The notes: generated by a model not told the origin, from the sequence alone. 64,000 bases of DNA from Roseiarcus sp963758335 (GCA_963758335.1 CAVWVF010000004.1:2046001-2110000); one strand, 5' to 3'; counted from the first letter of the stretch, positions 53,076-62,644 are shown. Numbers and translations: made by a program.

Positions 53076-53461
53076 GGCGCAGCCCTTTGCCGGGCGCGCC
53101 CGGTGAGATGCTCGTGCAGACTCGGCGGCGCATCGGACGCCTGGCGTCGCCTGGCGGCGCGCAGCGCCTTTTCTTTCCTCTCAATCACATTGCTGAGGCG
53201 CACCAAGTCCTCGCACGCCGCAATGTCGCCATTCACGACCGCGGCCTGCATCATTTCCCGCGTGAACATCAGCCCGGCCAACTCGCGCAGCCGGACCGGA
53301 CTATCGGTGCCAAACTCCACAATGAGACTGTCGAGGAGGTCACGATACCGTTTGCCCCTGGCGGAACGGCCGTCAACGCCATGCAGCGCACGCAGATTGT
53401 TCGTCACTCGAGCGCGAGCTTTTGGCGAACGAACAGTGATCGCCACAGCATCCAGCATCAA
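53072..53461 (-). CDS. Phage small-terminase-like protein upstream of large terminase
   Basis: The 129-residue protein begins MMLDAVAITVRSPKARARVT and continues NNLRALHGVDGRSARGKRYR and LRELAGLMFTREMMQAAVVN. Its location immediately before, and overlapping, the large terminase is where small subunits are found. It is paralogous to 51056-51358. The Arg-rich end could contact DNA. Confidence 0.6.
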   Translation of the reverse strand: MMLDAVAITVRSPKARARVTNNLRALHGVDGRSARGKRYRDLLDSLIVEFGTDSPVRLRELAGLMFTREMMQAAVVNGDIAACEDLVRLSNVIERKEKALRAARRRQASDAPPSLHEHLTGRARQRAAP

Positions 53462-53804
53462 AACCTCGTCTTCGTATTTGCGATCCGCCCGCGATTATGC
53501 GGCTCCGAAACGACACCCCCACGTTACCCTGGCCATCATCGCGCGAACGCCCAACCCGCGCAACGCCGACACAACGGGACATTCCAGGCATTGCCGCGAG
53601 GCCGGGAGCGCCTGATTGACATCAGCGAGACTGGCGCCCTCTCAACTACCACGCCTTTTTCGGGCCTCCATCCATATTTCAGTGTCAGATCGGCGTCATC
53701 GCGCCGCGCAAGGCGCGCAACACGCTTATGATCTGAAGCGCATGGCCGCCGACGGCTTCGACGACAACGGAGAAATCGTGATCCCCGATTGCGTCCGCGG
53801 CGCG

Positions 53805-54055
53805 CCCCGGACAAGGGGCCGAGCAACTATCTTTCCCTGCTGGTCAACCGCGCCAGCATGACCGGCATGGTCGTCTACGACTACGCCGACCGCTATCACG
53901 AGGCGACAAGCGCCATTGCCGGCTGGCTCGCCGCCGGCAAGCTCAAGTCGCGCGAGGATATCGTCGCCGGGTTTGCAACCTTTCCTGAGACGCTTCTCAA
54001 GCTCTTCGCGGGTGAGAACTTCGGTAAGCTCGTGCTGCAGGTCGCCGAAGCGTGA
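53805..54055 (+). pseudogene. NADP-dependent oxidoreductase (curcumin reductase-like), C-terminal fragment
   Basis: The sequence KGPSNYLSLLVNRASMTGMV, VYDYADRYHEATSAIAGWLA, GKLKSREDIVAGF and LFAGENFGKLVLQV is the last 80 residues of MDR-type NADP-dependent oxidoreductases such as CurA. The catalytic and Rossmann parts are missing. It is a relic joined to prophage DNA on its left. Confidence 0.8.
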
Positions 54056-54371
54056 GGGCCGTCGGAGTCGTGTCAGGCATCCTCGTGAAGCTGCTCACCG
54101 CGTAAGAGGCGGCGCGCGATTCCGGGGTTCGCAGCCGAGTGCGCGCTGTTGGCGAACGGGCCGCAAGGCAGCGCGCAACCGCGATAAGGATATGCCGCTT
54201 CGTTTCCGGGTCGACCCATTCGCGGAAGTGGCGCCCATCGTCGCGAACTAAGCGTCACTTCTCGGCGTAAAGAGTGGGCGGAAGAATATGCTCCCTTAGA
54301 GTCTGTCCGAGAACATCATGCGGGATTGCATAGCTTTCGCAGCATGAGGCCGAAACAAACAGGAGCCGACA
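54056..54371. other. No recognisable gene
   Basis: Only short frames without motifs occur here; AGGAG at 54360-54364 serves the SDR gene start at 54372. Confidence 0.4.
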
Positions 54372-55109
54372 ATGAAAGTTGCAGGATCAATCGCGTTGGT
54401 GACGGGCGCCAATCGGGGTCTCGGCCTCGCCTTTGCCCGCGCGCTCAAGGAAATGGGCGCCGCGAAGGTCTATGCCGCGGCCCGCAATCCGGAGGCGGTC
54501 ACTCTTGACGGCGTTGTGCCGCTGAAACTCGACGTCACCAGCGACGAGGACGCCGCCGCGGCGGCGAGCGCGGCCACCGACGTCAATCTGCTCGTCAACA
54601 ATGCCGGCATCGCCAGGCCCGGCGGCTTTCTCGCCGACGGTGCGGTCGACGCGGCCCGCGAACAGTTCGAGGTCAACTTCGTCGGCCCGCTGCGCATGGC
54701 GCGCGCCTTCGCGCCCGTGCTGGCGAAGAACGGCGGCGGCGCAATCGTCAACGTCCTTTCCATCGCAAGCTGGATGAACGGTCCGACGCTGGCGACCTAT
54801 GGCGCGTCGAAATCGGCGGCGTGGGCGCTGACCAACGGCCTTCGCATCGAACTTGCGGAACAGGGCACCCAGGTCGTCGGGCTGCATGCGGGCTTCATCG
54901 ACACGGACCTCGCCCGCAATTTCGACGCGCCGAAGAGTTCGCCCGAGCAAATCGCGCGGACGACGCTTGACGCGCTCGAGCGAGGCGAAGGTCAGGTGCT
55001 GGCCGACGAGATCTCCCGTCAGGTCCATCGCGGCCTATCCGCGGATCACCCGGCCTATTTCCAAACCGTCGCCGCACTTCGCTCGGGTGGCGGCCTGTCG
55101 GCTGGCTGA
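54372..55109 (+). CDS. Short-chain dehydrogenase/reductase
   Basis: ATG 54372 follows AGGAGCCGACA. The 245-residue protein has the cofactor motif TGANRGLG at 11-18, NNAG (LLVNNAGIARPGGF), the catalytic Ser (LSIASWMNG) and YGASK, so it is a classical SDR with all catalytic residues. The substrate cannot be told. It lies alone between remnants and a small membrane-protein ORF. Confidence 0.92.
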   Translation: MKVAGSIALVTGANRGLGLAFARALKEMGAAKVYAAARNPEAVTLDGVVPLKLDVTSDEDAAAAASAATDVNLLVNNAGIARPGGFLADGAVDAAREQFEVNFVGPLRMARAFAPVLAKNGGGAIVNVLSIASWMNGPTLATYGASKSAAWALTNGLRIELAEQGTQVVGLHAGFIDTDLARNFDAPKSSPEQIARTTLDALERGEGQVLADEISRQVHRGLSADHPAYFQTVAALRSGGGLSAG

Positions 55110-55152
55110 GCCAGCGAACTGCTGCTTCGCCCGAAGATCAAGGAGGCTTTCC

Positions 55153-55389
55153 ATGCCCGGTTCCGCTGAGCACGACATTTTCATATGCAGCCCGTTCTCG
55201 CGGCCTTGCCAATGGCTCCGCTTATCGGCTCCTGGAGTCCATTCGCGCTCGCGACGGGCGGCTTCCTTCTACGGGTTCCACACCGACGCGCCGTCCTTCT
55301 TCGGCCGATGGGCGCTGCTTATGGGGTTCGTAGTTGCGGCGGCAGTTCGTGATCTAACGAGAACGGATACGAAAGATGGTGGGCCGTAG
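55153..55389 (+). pseudogene. Small membrane protein, probably double-frameshifted
   Basis: AGGAGG at 55141-55146 precedes ATG 55153. The main frame starts MPGSAEHDIFICSPFSRPC and ends GFHTDAPSFFGRWALLMGF. Between them the hydrophobic, plausible sequence lies in a neighbouring frame (VLAALPMAPLIGSWSPFALA). Two compensating indels would explain this. No family is recognised. Confidence 0.4.
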
Positions 55390-55747
55390 GGGATTGCAGG
55401 CGGGCAAGCGCTGAAAGGCAGAGAATGGTCCCAGTTTGTCTTGCCAAGAACATCGCTAGCAAGGCGGCTTAACGCAACTGAACTGCCAACCTGCAGCTCT
55501 TCCCCGGCCATATTCCAGGACACCAGACGGTGCCGATCGTCCGCACGCGGCCGAGGGCTGCGAGCTTGTCCTCGCGCGCTGAGCACCACCGGGGCCGCCA
55601 AACTTCGGCGCCCGGCCGGTGACGAATATCAGCAACGTCTCAAGCCGCCCTGGCGCCTGGATCCCCACGAATCGGTGCAACGTCCCGGCGACCTCGTTGT
55701 GCGAACAGCGGACACGAAGCCGCGCAAGACCCACAATATGATTCGCC
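55390..55747. other. No recognisable gene
   Basis: This stretch has low-complexity Arg/Pro-rich frames only, on both strands. Confidence 0.35.
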
Positions 55748-55972
55748 TTGAGCGCGGATCGAACACTCTTCGCCTTCGCGGGCCTCTGGGCACGCCTGCG
55801 CGGCGCCCGCGGCCCGAAAAGCGCGCTCAAGGGGCAGGACGGCGATCGCATCAACGCCGTCCCCGCCGCCGCCGGATTCAACTTCCACCTTCTCTTGAGA
55901 TGGCTGACAGCCCTTTTGCGTGCCCATCTCCTGGCCGCAATCCAATCGGCTCAAAGCTCAAAGCGAGCCTGA
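55748..55972 (+). pseudogene. SRAP (YedK)-like fragment fused to IS5-type transposase end
   Basis: One frame first reads RTLFAFAGLWARLRGARG, the FAFAGLW motif of SOS-response-associated SRAP/YedK proteins. Directly after this comes LKGQDGDRINAVPAAAGF and NFHLLLRWLTALLRAHLLA, the C-terminal block of IS5-family transposases. It is a chance fusion of two gene ends by rearrangement and encodes no functional protein. Confidence 0.55.
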
Positions 55973-56059
55973 CTCCGCGAAGCAAAAGGTTCTTCCACGG
56001 GCGACTGTTGAGTGCTGTTGCTTAGGTCGCAGCTGGTATCGATGAGACGGATAGTCAGG

Positions 56060-58147
56060 TCAGCCGGTCCGCGCGCCTCCAGCGCCGGCGCGGCGGGTCC
56101 CCTCCTCCGTAATCAGCCGCACTCCGACGTCGAACGTGAAATAGGACCAGACCCAGCTCACTACCACCGAGAGCCGATTGCGCAGGCCGACAAGGAACAG
56201 AATGTGCACTGCGCCCCACAGCCACCACGCCACTGCGCCGGTTAGCTTGAACCGGCCGAAATCCGCGACCGCGCTCTTGCGTCCAATGGTGGCCAAACTG
56301 CCCTGGTGCCAATAGCGAAACGGCGGCGGCGGCTTGCGGTTCCGCAGCCGCGCCCGCAGTACCGAGGCGACGTAGGCGCCCCCCTGCTTCGCCGCGGGAG
56401 CTAGTCCGGGGGCAGGCTGGCCGTTCCAGGCGAGCGCCAACGCCGTGTCGCCGATCGCGAAGACGTCGGGTAAGCCAGGGACAGACAAGTCCGGCCCTAC
56501 CTTGATGCGGCCCGCCCTATCGGGTTCCGTCCCCAGCCACGCAGCCGCGGGCGAAGCAACCACGCCGGCCGCCCATAAGATGGTTCCGGCCGCGATGCGC
56601 TCGCCGTTAACCAACACACCATCTGCGTCGATGCCCTCGACCCGGCTATTGACGCGCACTTCCACGCCGAGAGCCTCGAGCGAAGCCCGGGCAAAGCCCG
56701 AGAGCCGCTCGCTGAATTGAGGCAGCACCCGCGGCCCAGCCTGCACCAGCAGGATGCGCGCCGAGGCCGGGTCGAAATTGCGAAAGTCCTTGGCCATCCC
56801 GTTGCGGGCGAGCTCCGCGATTGCGCCCGCCATCTCCACCCCGGTCGGTCCCGCGCCACAGATCAGGAAGGTCAAGAGCCTCTCCCTCACTACCGGATCG
56901 CCGGTCGCCTCGGCTTGTTCGAAAGCGTCCAGAATGCGGCTGCGAATGCTGGTAGCGTCCTGCACCGATTTCAGCCCCGGCGCGTGTTCCGCCCATTCGT
57001 CGCGGCCGAAATAGCCATGCGTAGCGCCGGTCGCGAGCACGAGCGCGTCGTATGCAACCGCGCGGCCGTCGACGATCACGCGGCGGGCAGCGACCTCGAC
57101 CGCGGTGACCGTGCCGCGCAAGACGCGCAGTCTCGCATCATTGTGGAAAACGGCGCGGATGGGCGTCGCGATATCGGCGGGGGACAGGCCGCCGGTCGCA
57201 ACCTGGTACAACAGCGGTTGGAACAGATGATAGTTGTGACGGTCGACCAAGGTTACTCGCGCCCGCTCGTGACGCAGCCCCGCCGCGCACGCCATGCCGC
57301 CGAAGCCTCCGCCAACGATGACGACATGTGGTGCGCCGTCATCGAGTGGGGATGCGCTACCCGCCCAACGGACGATTAGACGATCGAGCGAATAGCGTCC
57401 GGGTCCGGACACGCCCAGCAGGGCCAATAGCAGAGGTCCGTAGATCGTCATCCCCTGATCAGCGCCCATCATCGCCATGCCGGATCCCACGGCGAGAAGA
57501 CCGGCAGCCACCACCGGCGTGAGCAGACCCAACCCCAGCAGTGCGGCGCCGATTGCAGCCAAGGGCCTAGGCAGCATCCCGGATGCCATAGTCGGCAGCA
57601 TTGTCGGCACCACCACCGGCCCAGTGAGTGCCGCCGCCAGCCATAGCCGCAGGCCGAACTGATAAATTGGGCCGACCTCCGGCTTGACCCAGCTCGAAGC
57701 TGCTATCGCGGGACCGGCCAGCGGCAGTGGGCTATCCGCCAGACCTTTGGCCAGAACGCGATCAAGCGACAGCGGCCCGGCTCCTTGCACCACGTACCAG
57801 CCAAACAGGGCGGCCCAAAATAGATGCTCGTCTTGCGGCGCTCCGCGGGACTGCGCCAGCAGCGTCAGGATGAGCATCAGCAAAGCCACCGGCCTAACCA
57901 AAAAACCTACGTCCAGCAGCACCGGCCCCATCACCTGTGCGAGGATCATCGGCCAAGCCGTGCGGAAATCGCCGACGGCGCTGCCCGGGAGCATCCCCGG
58001 TGCGAAGAATGCCTTCGCCAAAGACATGCGGACCAGCAGGTCGACAACTGGCGCCGCTACCCGCAGCACCGTGCCGCTGACGTCGAGCGGCACCGCCAGC
58101 CGCGCCCGCAGTCCGTCGCCTCGAAAGAATGTTATCGGGTTCGACAC
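56060..58147 (-). CDS. DoxX-like membrane module fused to type II NADH dehydrogenase-like flavoprotein
   Basis: The 695-residue protein combines two DoxX-like membrane modules in the N-terminal 260 residues (VVDLLVRMSLAKAFFAPGML, LLDVGFLVRPVALLMLIL, and again LRLWLAAALTGPVVVPTML) with an NDH-2-type flavoprotein: FAD motif HVVIVGGGFGGMACA near 283, NAD motif FLICGAGPTGVEMAGAIAEL near 450 and AIGDTALA near 590. A final helix (WWLWGAVHILFLVGLRNRLS) anchors the end. It should oxidise NAD(P)H and reduce quinone, or use DoxX-supplied electrons. The domain fusion is unusual but the frame is uninterrupted. Confidence 0.88.
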   Translation of the reverse strand: MSNPITFFRGDGLRARLAVPLDVSGTVLRVAAPVVDLLVRMSLAKAFFAPGMLPGSAVGDFRTAWPMILAQVMGPVLLDVGFLVRPVALLMLILTLLAQSRGAPQDEHLFWAALFGWYVVQGAGPLSLDRVLAKGLADSPLPLAGPAIAASSWVKPEVGPIYQFGLRLWLAAALTGPVVVPTMLPTMASGMLPRPLAAIGAALLGLGLLTPVVAAGLLAVGSGMAMMGADQGMTIYGPLLLALLGVSGPGRYSLDRLIVRWAGSASPLDDGAPHVVIVGGGFGGMACAAGLRHERARVTLVDRHNYHLFQPLLYQVATGGLSPADIATPIRAVFHNDARLRVLRGTVTAVEVAARRVIVDGRAVAYDALVLATGATHGYFGRDEWAEHAPGLKSVQDATSIRSRILDAFEQAEATGDPVVRERLLTFLICGAGPTGVEMAGAIAELARNGMAKDFRNFDPASARILLVQAGPRVLPQFSERLSGFARASLEALGVEVRVNSRVEGIDADGVLVNGERIAAGTILWAAGVVASPAAAWLGTEPDRAGRIKVGPDLSVPGLPDVFAIGDTALALAWNGQPAPGLAPAAKQGGAYVASVLRARLRNRKPPPPFRYWHQGSLATIGRKSAVADFGRFKLTGAVAWWLWGAVHILFLVGLRNRLSVVVSWVWSYFTFDVGVRLITEEGTRRAGAGGARTG

Positions 58148-58270
58148 CTTGCCGCCTTCGCTTTATCTGGCCAATTCAGCATCGACTAGCCTCGGTTCGC
58201 CCAACTCGGCCGTGCGCTTCAATTCCGCCCGGCCCGGCCCGCGCCTCTCATGACACAAACGGCGAAGGCG

Positions 58271-58429
58271 CGGCGACTGAGGCCTGTGTAGTTCGGCGCG
58301 ACCTTGGCGAGCTGTCTCTGCGGGGCAATGGCGGCGAGAGCCGCGGTGATACCGCCGGCTAAGCCAGCGAAGCAGGGGCTTTCGTGCATTTCATTGAGGT
58401 CGTCTCCTGCGGCTTCGCGCCGATGAGCG
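58271..58429 (-). CDS. Possible small protein downstream of the repeat
   Basis: AGGAGA inside the end of repeat copy 1 precedes an ATG and the frame MHESPCFAGLAGGITAALAA (from about 58392). The peptide continues IAPQRQLAKVAPNYTG to a stop near 58219-58271. It is short, without recognised motif, and listed because of the ribosome site; the boundaries are approximate. Confidence 0.25.
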
Positions 58430-58505
58430 CGGGCCAATTAAGCGCAGGAGCGGTTTTCGAGCTGAAATGCCTATTCGCAATCGATGCGATAGCCACCGTC
58501 TATAG
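58401..58505 (-). repeat. 105-bp dispersed repeat, copy 1 (minus)
   Basis: Read on the minus strand it begins CTATAGACGGTGGCTATCGC and ends GCGCGAAGCCGCAGGAGACG. Copies 2 (60172-60273) and 3 (62295-62394) match along the whole length at more than about 85 percent by eye. All three keep one open frame: LSHRLRIGISARKPLLRL, then IGPRSSARS. Confidence 0.9.
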
Positions 58506-58711
58506 GGCCGAGCCGCCGCGATTCGAACATGCGGCGCGGACAAAATGGTATGGGCTTTGTTATCGATATTGGCGACAACTCGAGCGACGGCGTCCGCCTT
58601 TGCGACCCGCTTATCGCTCATTCGGCCGGCGTAAGAAGCCGCCTGGCCGACGCCCGCCGGCGCAAGCGCGTCCTCGGATTCCATCGCCGGCTGCGGTTCG
58701 CTTTGGGACAT
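58506..58711 (-). CDS. Small hypothetical protein running into the repeat
   Basis: AAGGAGAGAA precedes ATG 58711. The product starts MSQSEPQPAMESEDALAPAG and continues MSDKRVAKADAVARVVANID before entering the repeat frame (RRWLSHRLRIGIS), so its natural end is unknown and the repeat may have truncated it. There is no known family. Confidence 0.4.
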
Positions 58712-59063
58712 TTCTCTCCTTCCGAAGGGGCCGCGGCGGCGCCGTCGCCAGACCGAAAGGGGCGGTCTCCTGCCCCACAGTGGCTAGCGGCGACGCCGCT
58801 GCGCCCCGCGAATTTTGCGCGCGCTGGGCAAGATCGAGAACGTCACTCGCGGCGGTATGAGTGATGCATCGAAGTCAGAGCGCCGCCTGGGGCGTGGCCG
58901 CTCTGACAGCCTGGCCGATAAAGCCGATCGCTTCGGCGAGCACTGCGGATGGCTCCGCGATCCGGAGTGCGGCCAGCCGAACGGCAAACGTTGACAAAAG
59001 AGTCTTCGGCCATAAAGTCCTCCCAATGCTGCCATGCCCGTCGACCATACCCGTGAGATCGTC

Positions 59064-59979
59064 ATGGAAATGCACCAGGTTCGTTATTTCCTCGCACTGG
59101 CCGAGGAGCTGAATTTCACGCACGCAAGCGAGCGGTGCAATGTGACGCAACCCTCATTGTCGCGCGCCATCAAGCTTCTTGAGGAGGAGCTTGGAGGGCT
59201 GCTCTTTCGCCGCGAGCGCAAATCGACACACCTCACGGATCTTGGCCACATGGTCCTTCCACATCTTCAGTCGGTTTACGACCACTCGAGGTTAGTGAAA
59301 CACCTGTCTCAGGAGTTCGTGAGAAAGTGGCCACTCAAACTGGGGATCATGAGCACGATTTCGCCTGACGAGATTGTCGATCTCATCGCCAATATTCGAA
59401 CCCGCCATCCGGATGTGGAGCTGAGACTTTGCGATGCGAATGCAAAGGATTTGCGCGCGCGTCTTTCAGACTGGCGATCTCGAGGTCGCCATCTACGCTT
59501 TACCGGGCGAGGAACCCGACGAGCGCATTCATTCGATTCCGCTGTTTCGCGAGCAGATGGTTCTCGCCGTTCACCGCGACCATCGTCTCGTCAAAACGGG
59601 CGCGTTCCCCGTTCGAGAGATGAATGGCGAGAACTATATCCACCGCATCCACTGCGAGTTCGCTGGTTATGCAGACCACATTCTCCAGCAGAAAGGGGTT
59701 ACCTGCAAACCCACCTATTGGAGCGAGCGCGACGACTGGACCTTGGCTATGGTCGCCGCCGGCTTGGGATTTGCATTCATGCCTGCAAACTCAGTCAAAC
59801 ACCCCGGCGTGGTGGGTTTGCCGGTCGTCGAGCCGGAGTTTTGGCGACAGGTAAGCCTCGTGAGCGTGAGAGGGCGTCGCTATTCGCCTGGGGTCGGCTC
59901 GCTGGTGCGCGAGGCGATGCGGAAGACGTGGTTCGGCAAACAACCGAAGCCCTCTTACATTGAATTGATTGAGCGATGA
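59064..59979 (+). pseudogene. LysR-type regulator with one frameshift
   Basis: ATG 59064 gives the LysR winged helix (MEMHQVRYFLALAEELNFTH, TQPSLSRAIKLLEEELGGLL) and the start of the effector domain (DEIVDLIANIRTRHPDVEL). In the GCGCGCGCG run near 59455-59463 the coding switches frame; the second frame (FQTGDLEVAIYALPGEEPDE, MVAAGLGFAFMPANSVKHPG) completes a normal LysR of about 304 residues. The break is either a recent mutation or a base-calling slip. Its target may be among the neighbouring redox genes. Confidence 0.8.
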
Positions 59980-60455
59980 AATGGCTGAGATCGATCTCAC
60001 CGGACGCCCGGCTGTTTGAGCGCGGCTTGCCGCGCAAAATTCGAACTCAGATCTGGACCAACAGACGCTGGCCCAAACCTCTCGACGCGCAGATGATCGA
60101 GAAGCCTTTGATCGTGTCGCACTATAGCAAGTGTAACGTCGCCTTATTTGCGCCAGTTGGCGGGGTCGGCTCTATAGACGGCGGCTATCGCATCGATTGC
60201 GAATAGGCATTTCACCTCGAAAACCGTTCCTGCGCTTAATTGGCCCGCGCTCATCGGCGCGAAGCCAGGAGACAACTCCAGTGAATTCCGCGAGCGCCGC
60301 TGTGGCGTCGGCCGGGCCCGCGGTCCGACCGATCACTCTAGTCCAAAGACGTTTCTCCACCCTTTCGACAATATGTCAGAAATGCCTTCCGGCCGGACCT
60401 CGATCATGCTCGATCGCAGCCGGGCATTAGTTCCAGACCCAAAGGCGCCACCAGC
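59980..60455. other. Intergenic stretch with repeat copy 2
   Basis: No convincing gene is seen. A 76-residue frame from 59976 overlaps the LysR stop but has no motif. Repeat copy 2 (60172-60273) occupies the middle. Confidence 0.4.
60172..60273 (+). repeat. 105-bp dispersed repeat, copy 2
   Basis: It begins CTATAGACGGCGGCTATCGC and ends GCGCGAAGCCAGGAGAC. It matches copy 1 (inverted) and copy 3. A frame LSHRLRIGISPRKPFLRL is kept. Confidence 0.9.
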
Positions 60456-61076
60456 ATGGACGAGCCCCCCATTTCCCGCGGATTCAGGTCGAGACGACAA
60501 GAGCAAGGTCTGACCAACCGGATTCCGCCTGGACAGTATGTGACGACGGATTTCCCGGTTCTGTCGGCCGGACCAACGCCGCAAATCAGACTCGAAGAGT
60601 GGACTTTTGGGCTTCGCCTCAACGGATTGGAGCTCGGCAAGTGGACATGGGCTGAATTCCACGCGCTCCCCCAGACCACAATCAAGACGGACATTCATTG
60701 TGTCACGAAATGGTCGAAGCTCGACACGGTCTGGCAGGGCGTGACGTTCGACGACCTACTCGCGGCCGCCGCCGTCAGGGAGCCGCCGGCGCTTTACGTC
60801 ATGGCGCACTCGGACGGAGGCTACACGACAAATGTCCCTGTCGCCGACCTTGTCGGGGGCAAGGGCATGATCGCAACTCGCTACGACGGAGCGCCAATTC
60901 CACCCGCGCACGGCGGTCCAGCCCGACTTCTCGTCCCACATCTCTACTTTTGGAAGAGCGCCAAATGGGTGCGGAGATTGCGGTTCATGGAAGAGGATGA
61001 ACATGGCTTCTGGGAGTCGTTTGGCTATCACAACCACGGCGACCCCTGGAAAGAGCAGAGATATGACGGCGATTGA
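60456..61076 (+). CDS. Sulfite oxidase-like molybdenum enzyme
   Basis: The 206-residue protein has the single oxidoreductase molybdopterin domain: LEEWTFGLRLNGLELGKWTW, then the molybdenum-ligand C82 in TDIHCVTKWSKLD, ALYVMAHSDGGYTTNVPV and the end RLLVPHLYFWKSAKWVR. It lacks a signal peptide and the dimerisation domain of true sulfite oxidases, as in YedY-like or cytoplasmic relatives. It overlaps the next gene by 14 bp, which suggests the reductase feeds it electrons. Confidence 0.9.
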   Translation: MDEPPISRGFRSRRQEQGLTNRIPPGQYVTTDFPVLSAGPTPQIRLEEWTFGLRLNGLELGKWTWAEFHALPQTTIKTDIHCVTKWSKLDTVWQGVTFDDLLAAAAVREPPALYVMAHSDGGYTTNVPVADLVGGKGMIATRYDGAPIPPAHGGPARLLVPHLYFWKSAKWVRRLRFMEEDEHGFWESFGYHNHGDPWKEQRYDGD

Positions 61077-61826
61077 GCCCTCCGCCGCCCCCGTGCGCAG
61101 GCTTGAGTGGCGGCGAGCCAAAGTGCATCAGGTCATCGTCGAAACGTCGCGCGTCAAAAGTCTTCTTCTCGAGGTCGCCGGATGGGAGGGACACCTGCCG
61201 GGCCAGCATGCGGACATTCGGCTCACGGGCGAGGATGGCTACCAGGCGCAGCGCAGTTATTCGATCGCCTCGCCCCCGAGGATGGATTGATCGCTTTGAC
61301 CGTGGAGCGAGTGGAGAACGGCGAGGTTTCGCCATATCTCGTCGATGAGCTTCGGGAGGCCGACCAATTCGAATTGCGGGGGCCGATCGGCGGCTACTTC
61401 GTGTGGACCGTCGCCATGGGCGGTCCTCTCTGTCTCATCGCGGCCGGGTCGGGAATCGCGCCCCTTATGGCGATGTTGCGTCACCGAGACAGGCAGAACA
61501 GCCGCGTCCCCGCCGTGCTGTTGCATTCGTCCAGGAACCTGGAAGATGTGATCTACCGAAAAGAACTTGATGCAATGGCGCGCCGCGATCCCGATCTGCG
61601 CGTTGTCACGACGCTCACCAGAGAACAGCCGGAGGGATGGACGGGCTACCGGCGAAGGATCGACAAGTCGATGCTGGCCGACGCGTGCTTTCCACCCGAC
61701 CGAAATCCAAAGACATATGTCTGTGGCCCCGCGCCTTTCGTGGAAGACGTCTCAAGTTTTCTGGTGGAGCTTGGGCATGACGCCGTCACGATCAAAACGG
61801 AGCGGTTCGGACCCACCGGAGGATAG
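61063..61826 (+). pseudogene. Ferredoxin/flavin reductase-like oxidoreductase with one frameshift
   Basis: ATG 61063 starts the FAD-binding barrel (EGHLPGQHADIRLTGEDG, RSYSIAS). At the C-run near 61272-61276 the frame shifts by one base; adding a C would give RSYSIASPPEDGLIALTVER and join to the NAD-binding part (LIAAGSGIAPLMAMLRHRD, TYVCGPAPFVEDVSSFLVEL). The whole would be about 254 residues, like the reductase of oxygenases, without a 2Fe-2S domain. The partner is probably the overlapping sulfite-oxidase-like protein. Confidence 0.8.
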
Positions 61827-61831
61827 AGGCA

Positions 61832-62107
61832 ATGGCTGAGAACGATCTGGACTTGGTTCTGGATGGCAATGCCGCCGCAGGCGCTCTTCGCGAGGTCTTC
61901 GCCGCCGACGTGACGACCGCCCATATTCAATGCGACGCATGCGGCTCGGTCGGAGCGGTGGGTTCTCTGCGCTACTATGCAGCTCCGATGGGAGTCGTGT
62001 TGAGGTGCAGCAATTGTGCGGCCATCGTCCTTCGGGCGGTCCACACGCCGCATGGCCGTTGGCTGGAAATGACGGGCGCGCGGTGCCTCAGAGTTGCTCC
62101 GGCCTGA
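61832..62107 (+). CDS. Small zinc-ribbon protein (DUF6510-like)
   Basis: The 91-residue protein starts 5 bp after the reductase. Two CxxC pairs (IQCDACGSVG and LRCSNCAAIV) form a zinc ribbon. It appears to be a constant partner of the sulfite-oxidase-like/reductase pair in actinobacteria and proteobacteria (from memory). Its role is unknown. Confidence 0.75.
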   Translation: MAENDLDLVLDGNAAAGALREVFAADVTTAHIQCDACGSVGAVGSLRYYAAPMGVVLRCSNCAAIVLRAVHTPHGRWLEMTGARCLRVAPA

Positions 62108-62644
62108 GGGGCGAGAGACGCTTCCGCGGAAAGATTGAAGGACTCCGCCAAACGCGTCTTTTCACTCGCTGTGACGTCTGAAGAGGCTGTTCCTCGGCAA
62201 GGGCAATTCGGCGCACAGGCCTTTTGGCCTTTGGCCCGGGCGGCGCCCATTGCAGCGGCGAAGCCAGGGTCGAACGCTGATCCGAGTTCCCGCTCTATAG
62301 ACGGCGGCTATCGCATCGATTGCGAATGGGCATTTCACCTCGAACGCCGTCCCTGCGCCTAATTGGGCCGCGCTCATCGGCGCCAAGCCGCAGGCGCTTT
62401 GCTGGCCAGGCACGCGGTCTCACCGACGCTCTTGCAGCGATAGTCGCCGATCCAGCGCGGATAAGTGCGGCGGCGCGTTCGGCCGAATGAATGAACAGAC
62501 GCTCGGGCCTGGAAAGGACCTCAATTATCGCTGACCAGATAATCGCACGAAATGGTTCTGCGCCCGGGTAAGGACTCTCCAATGGCGCCGCGTACACTTC
62601 CGCGGTGCGGTCAGCCGGGTTGGTCCCTTCGAAGGAGAGTAAAG
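62108..62644. other. Intergenic stretch with repeat copy 3
   Basis: No gene is supported. Repeat copy 3 lies at 62295-62394. GGAGAG at about 62634-62639 is the ribosome site for the hydrolase start at 62645. Confidence 0.45.
62295..62394 (+). repeat. 105-bp dispersed repeat, copy 3
   Basis: It begins CTATAGACGGCGGCTATCGC and ends GCGCCAAGCCGCAGG. It has a few base changes relative to copy 2 and keeps the frame LSHRLRMGISPRTPSLRL. Confidence 0.9.

Noticed and set aside
58401..62394. The three 105-bp repeats as a CRISPR or tRNA cluster
   Set aside because: They are about 1.7-2.1 kb apart, one is inverted, and they do not fold into a cloverleaf.
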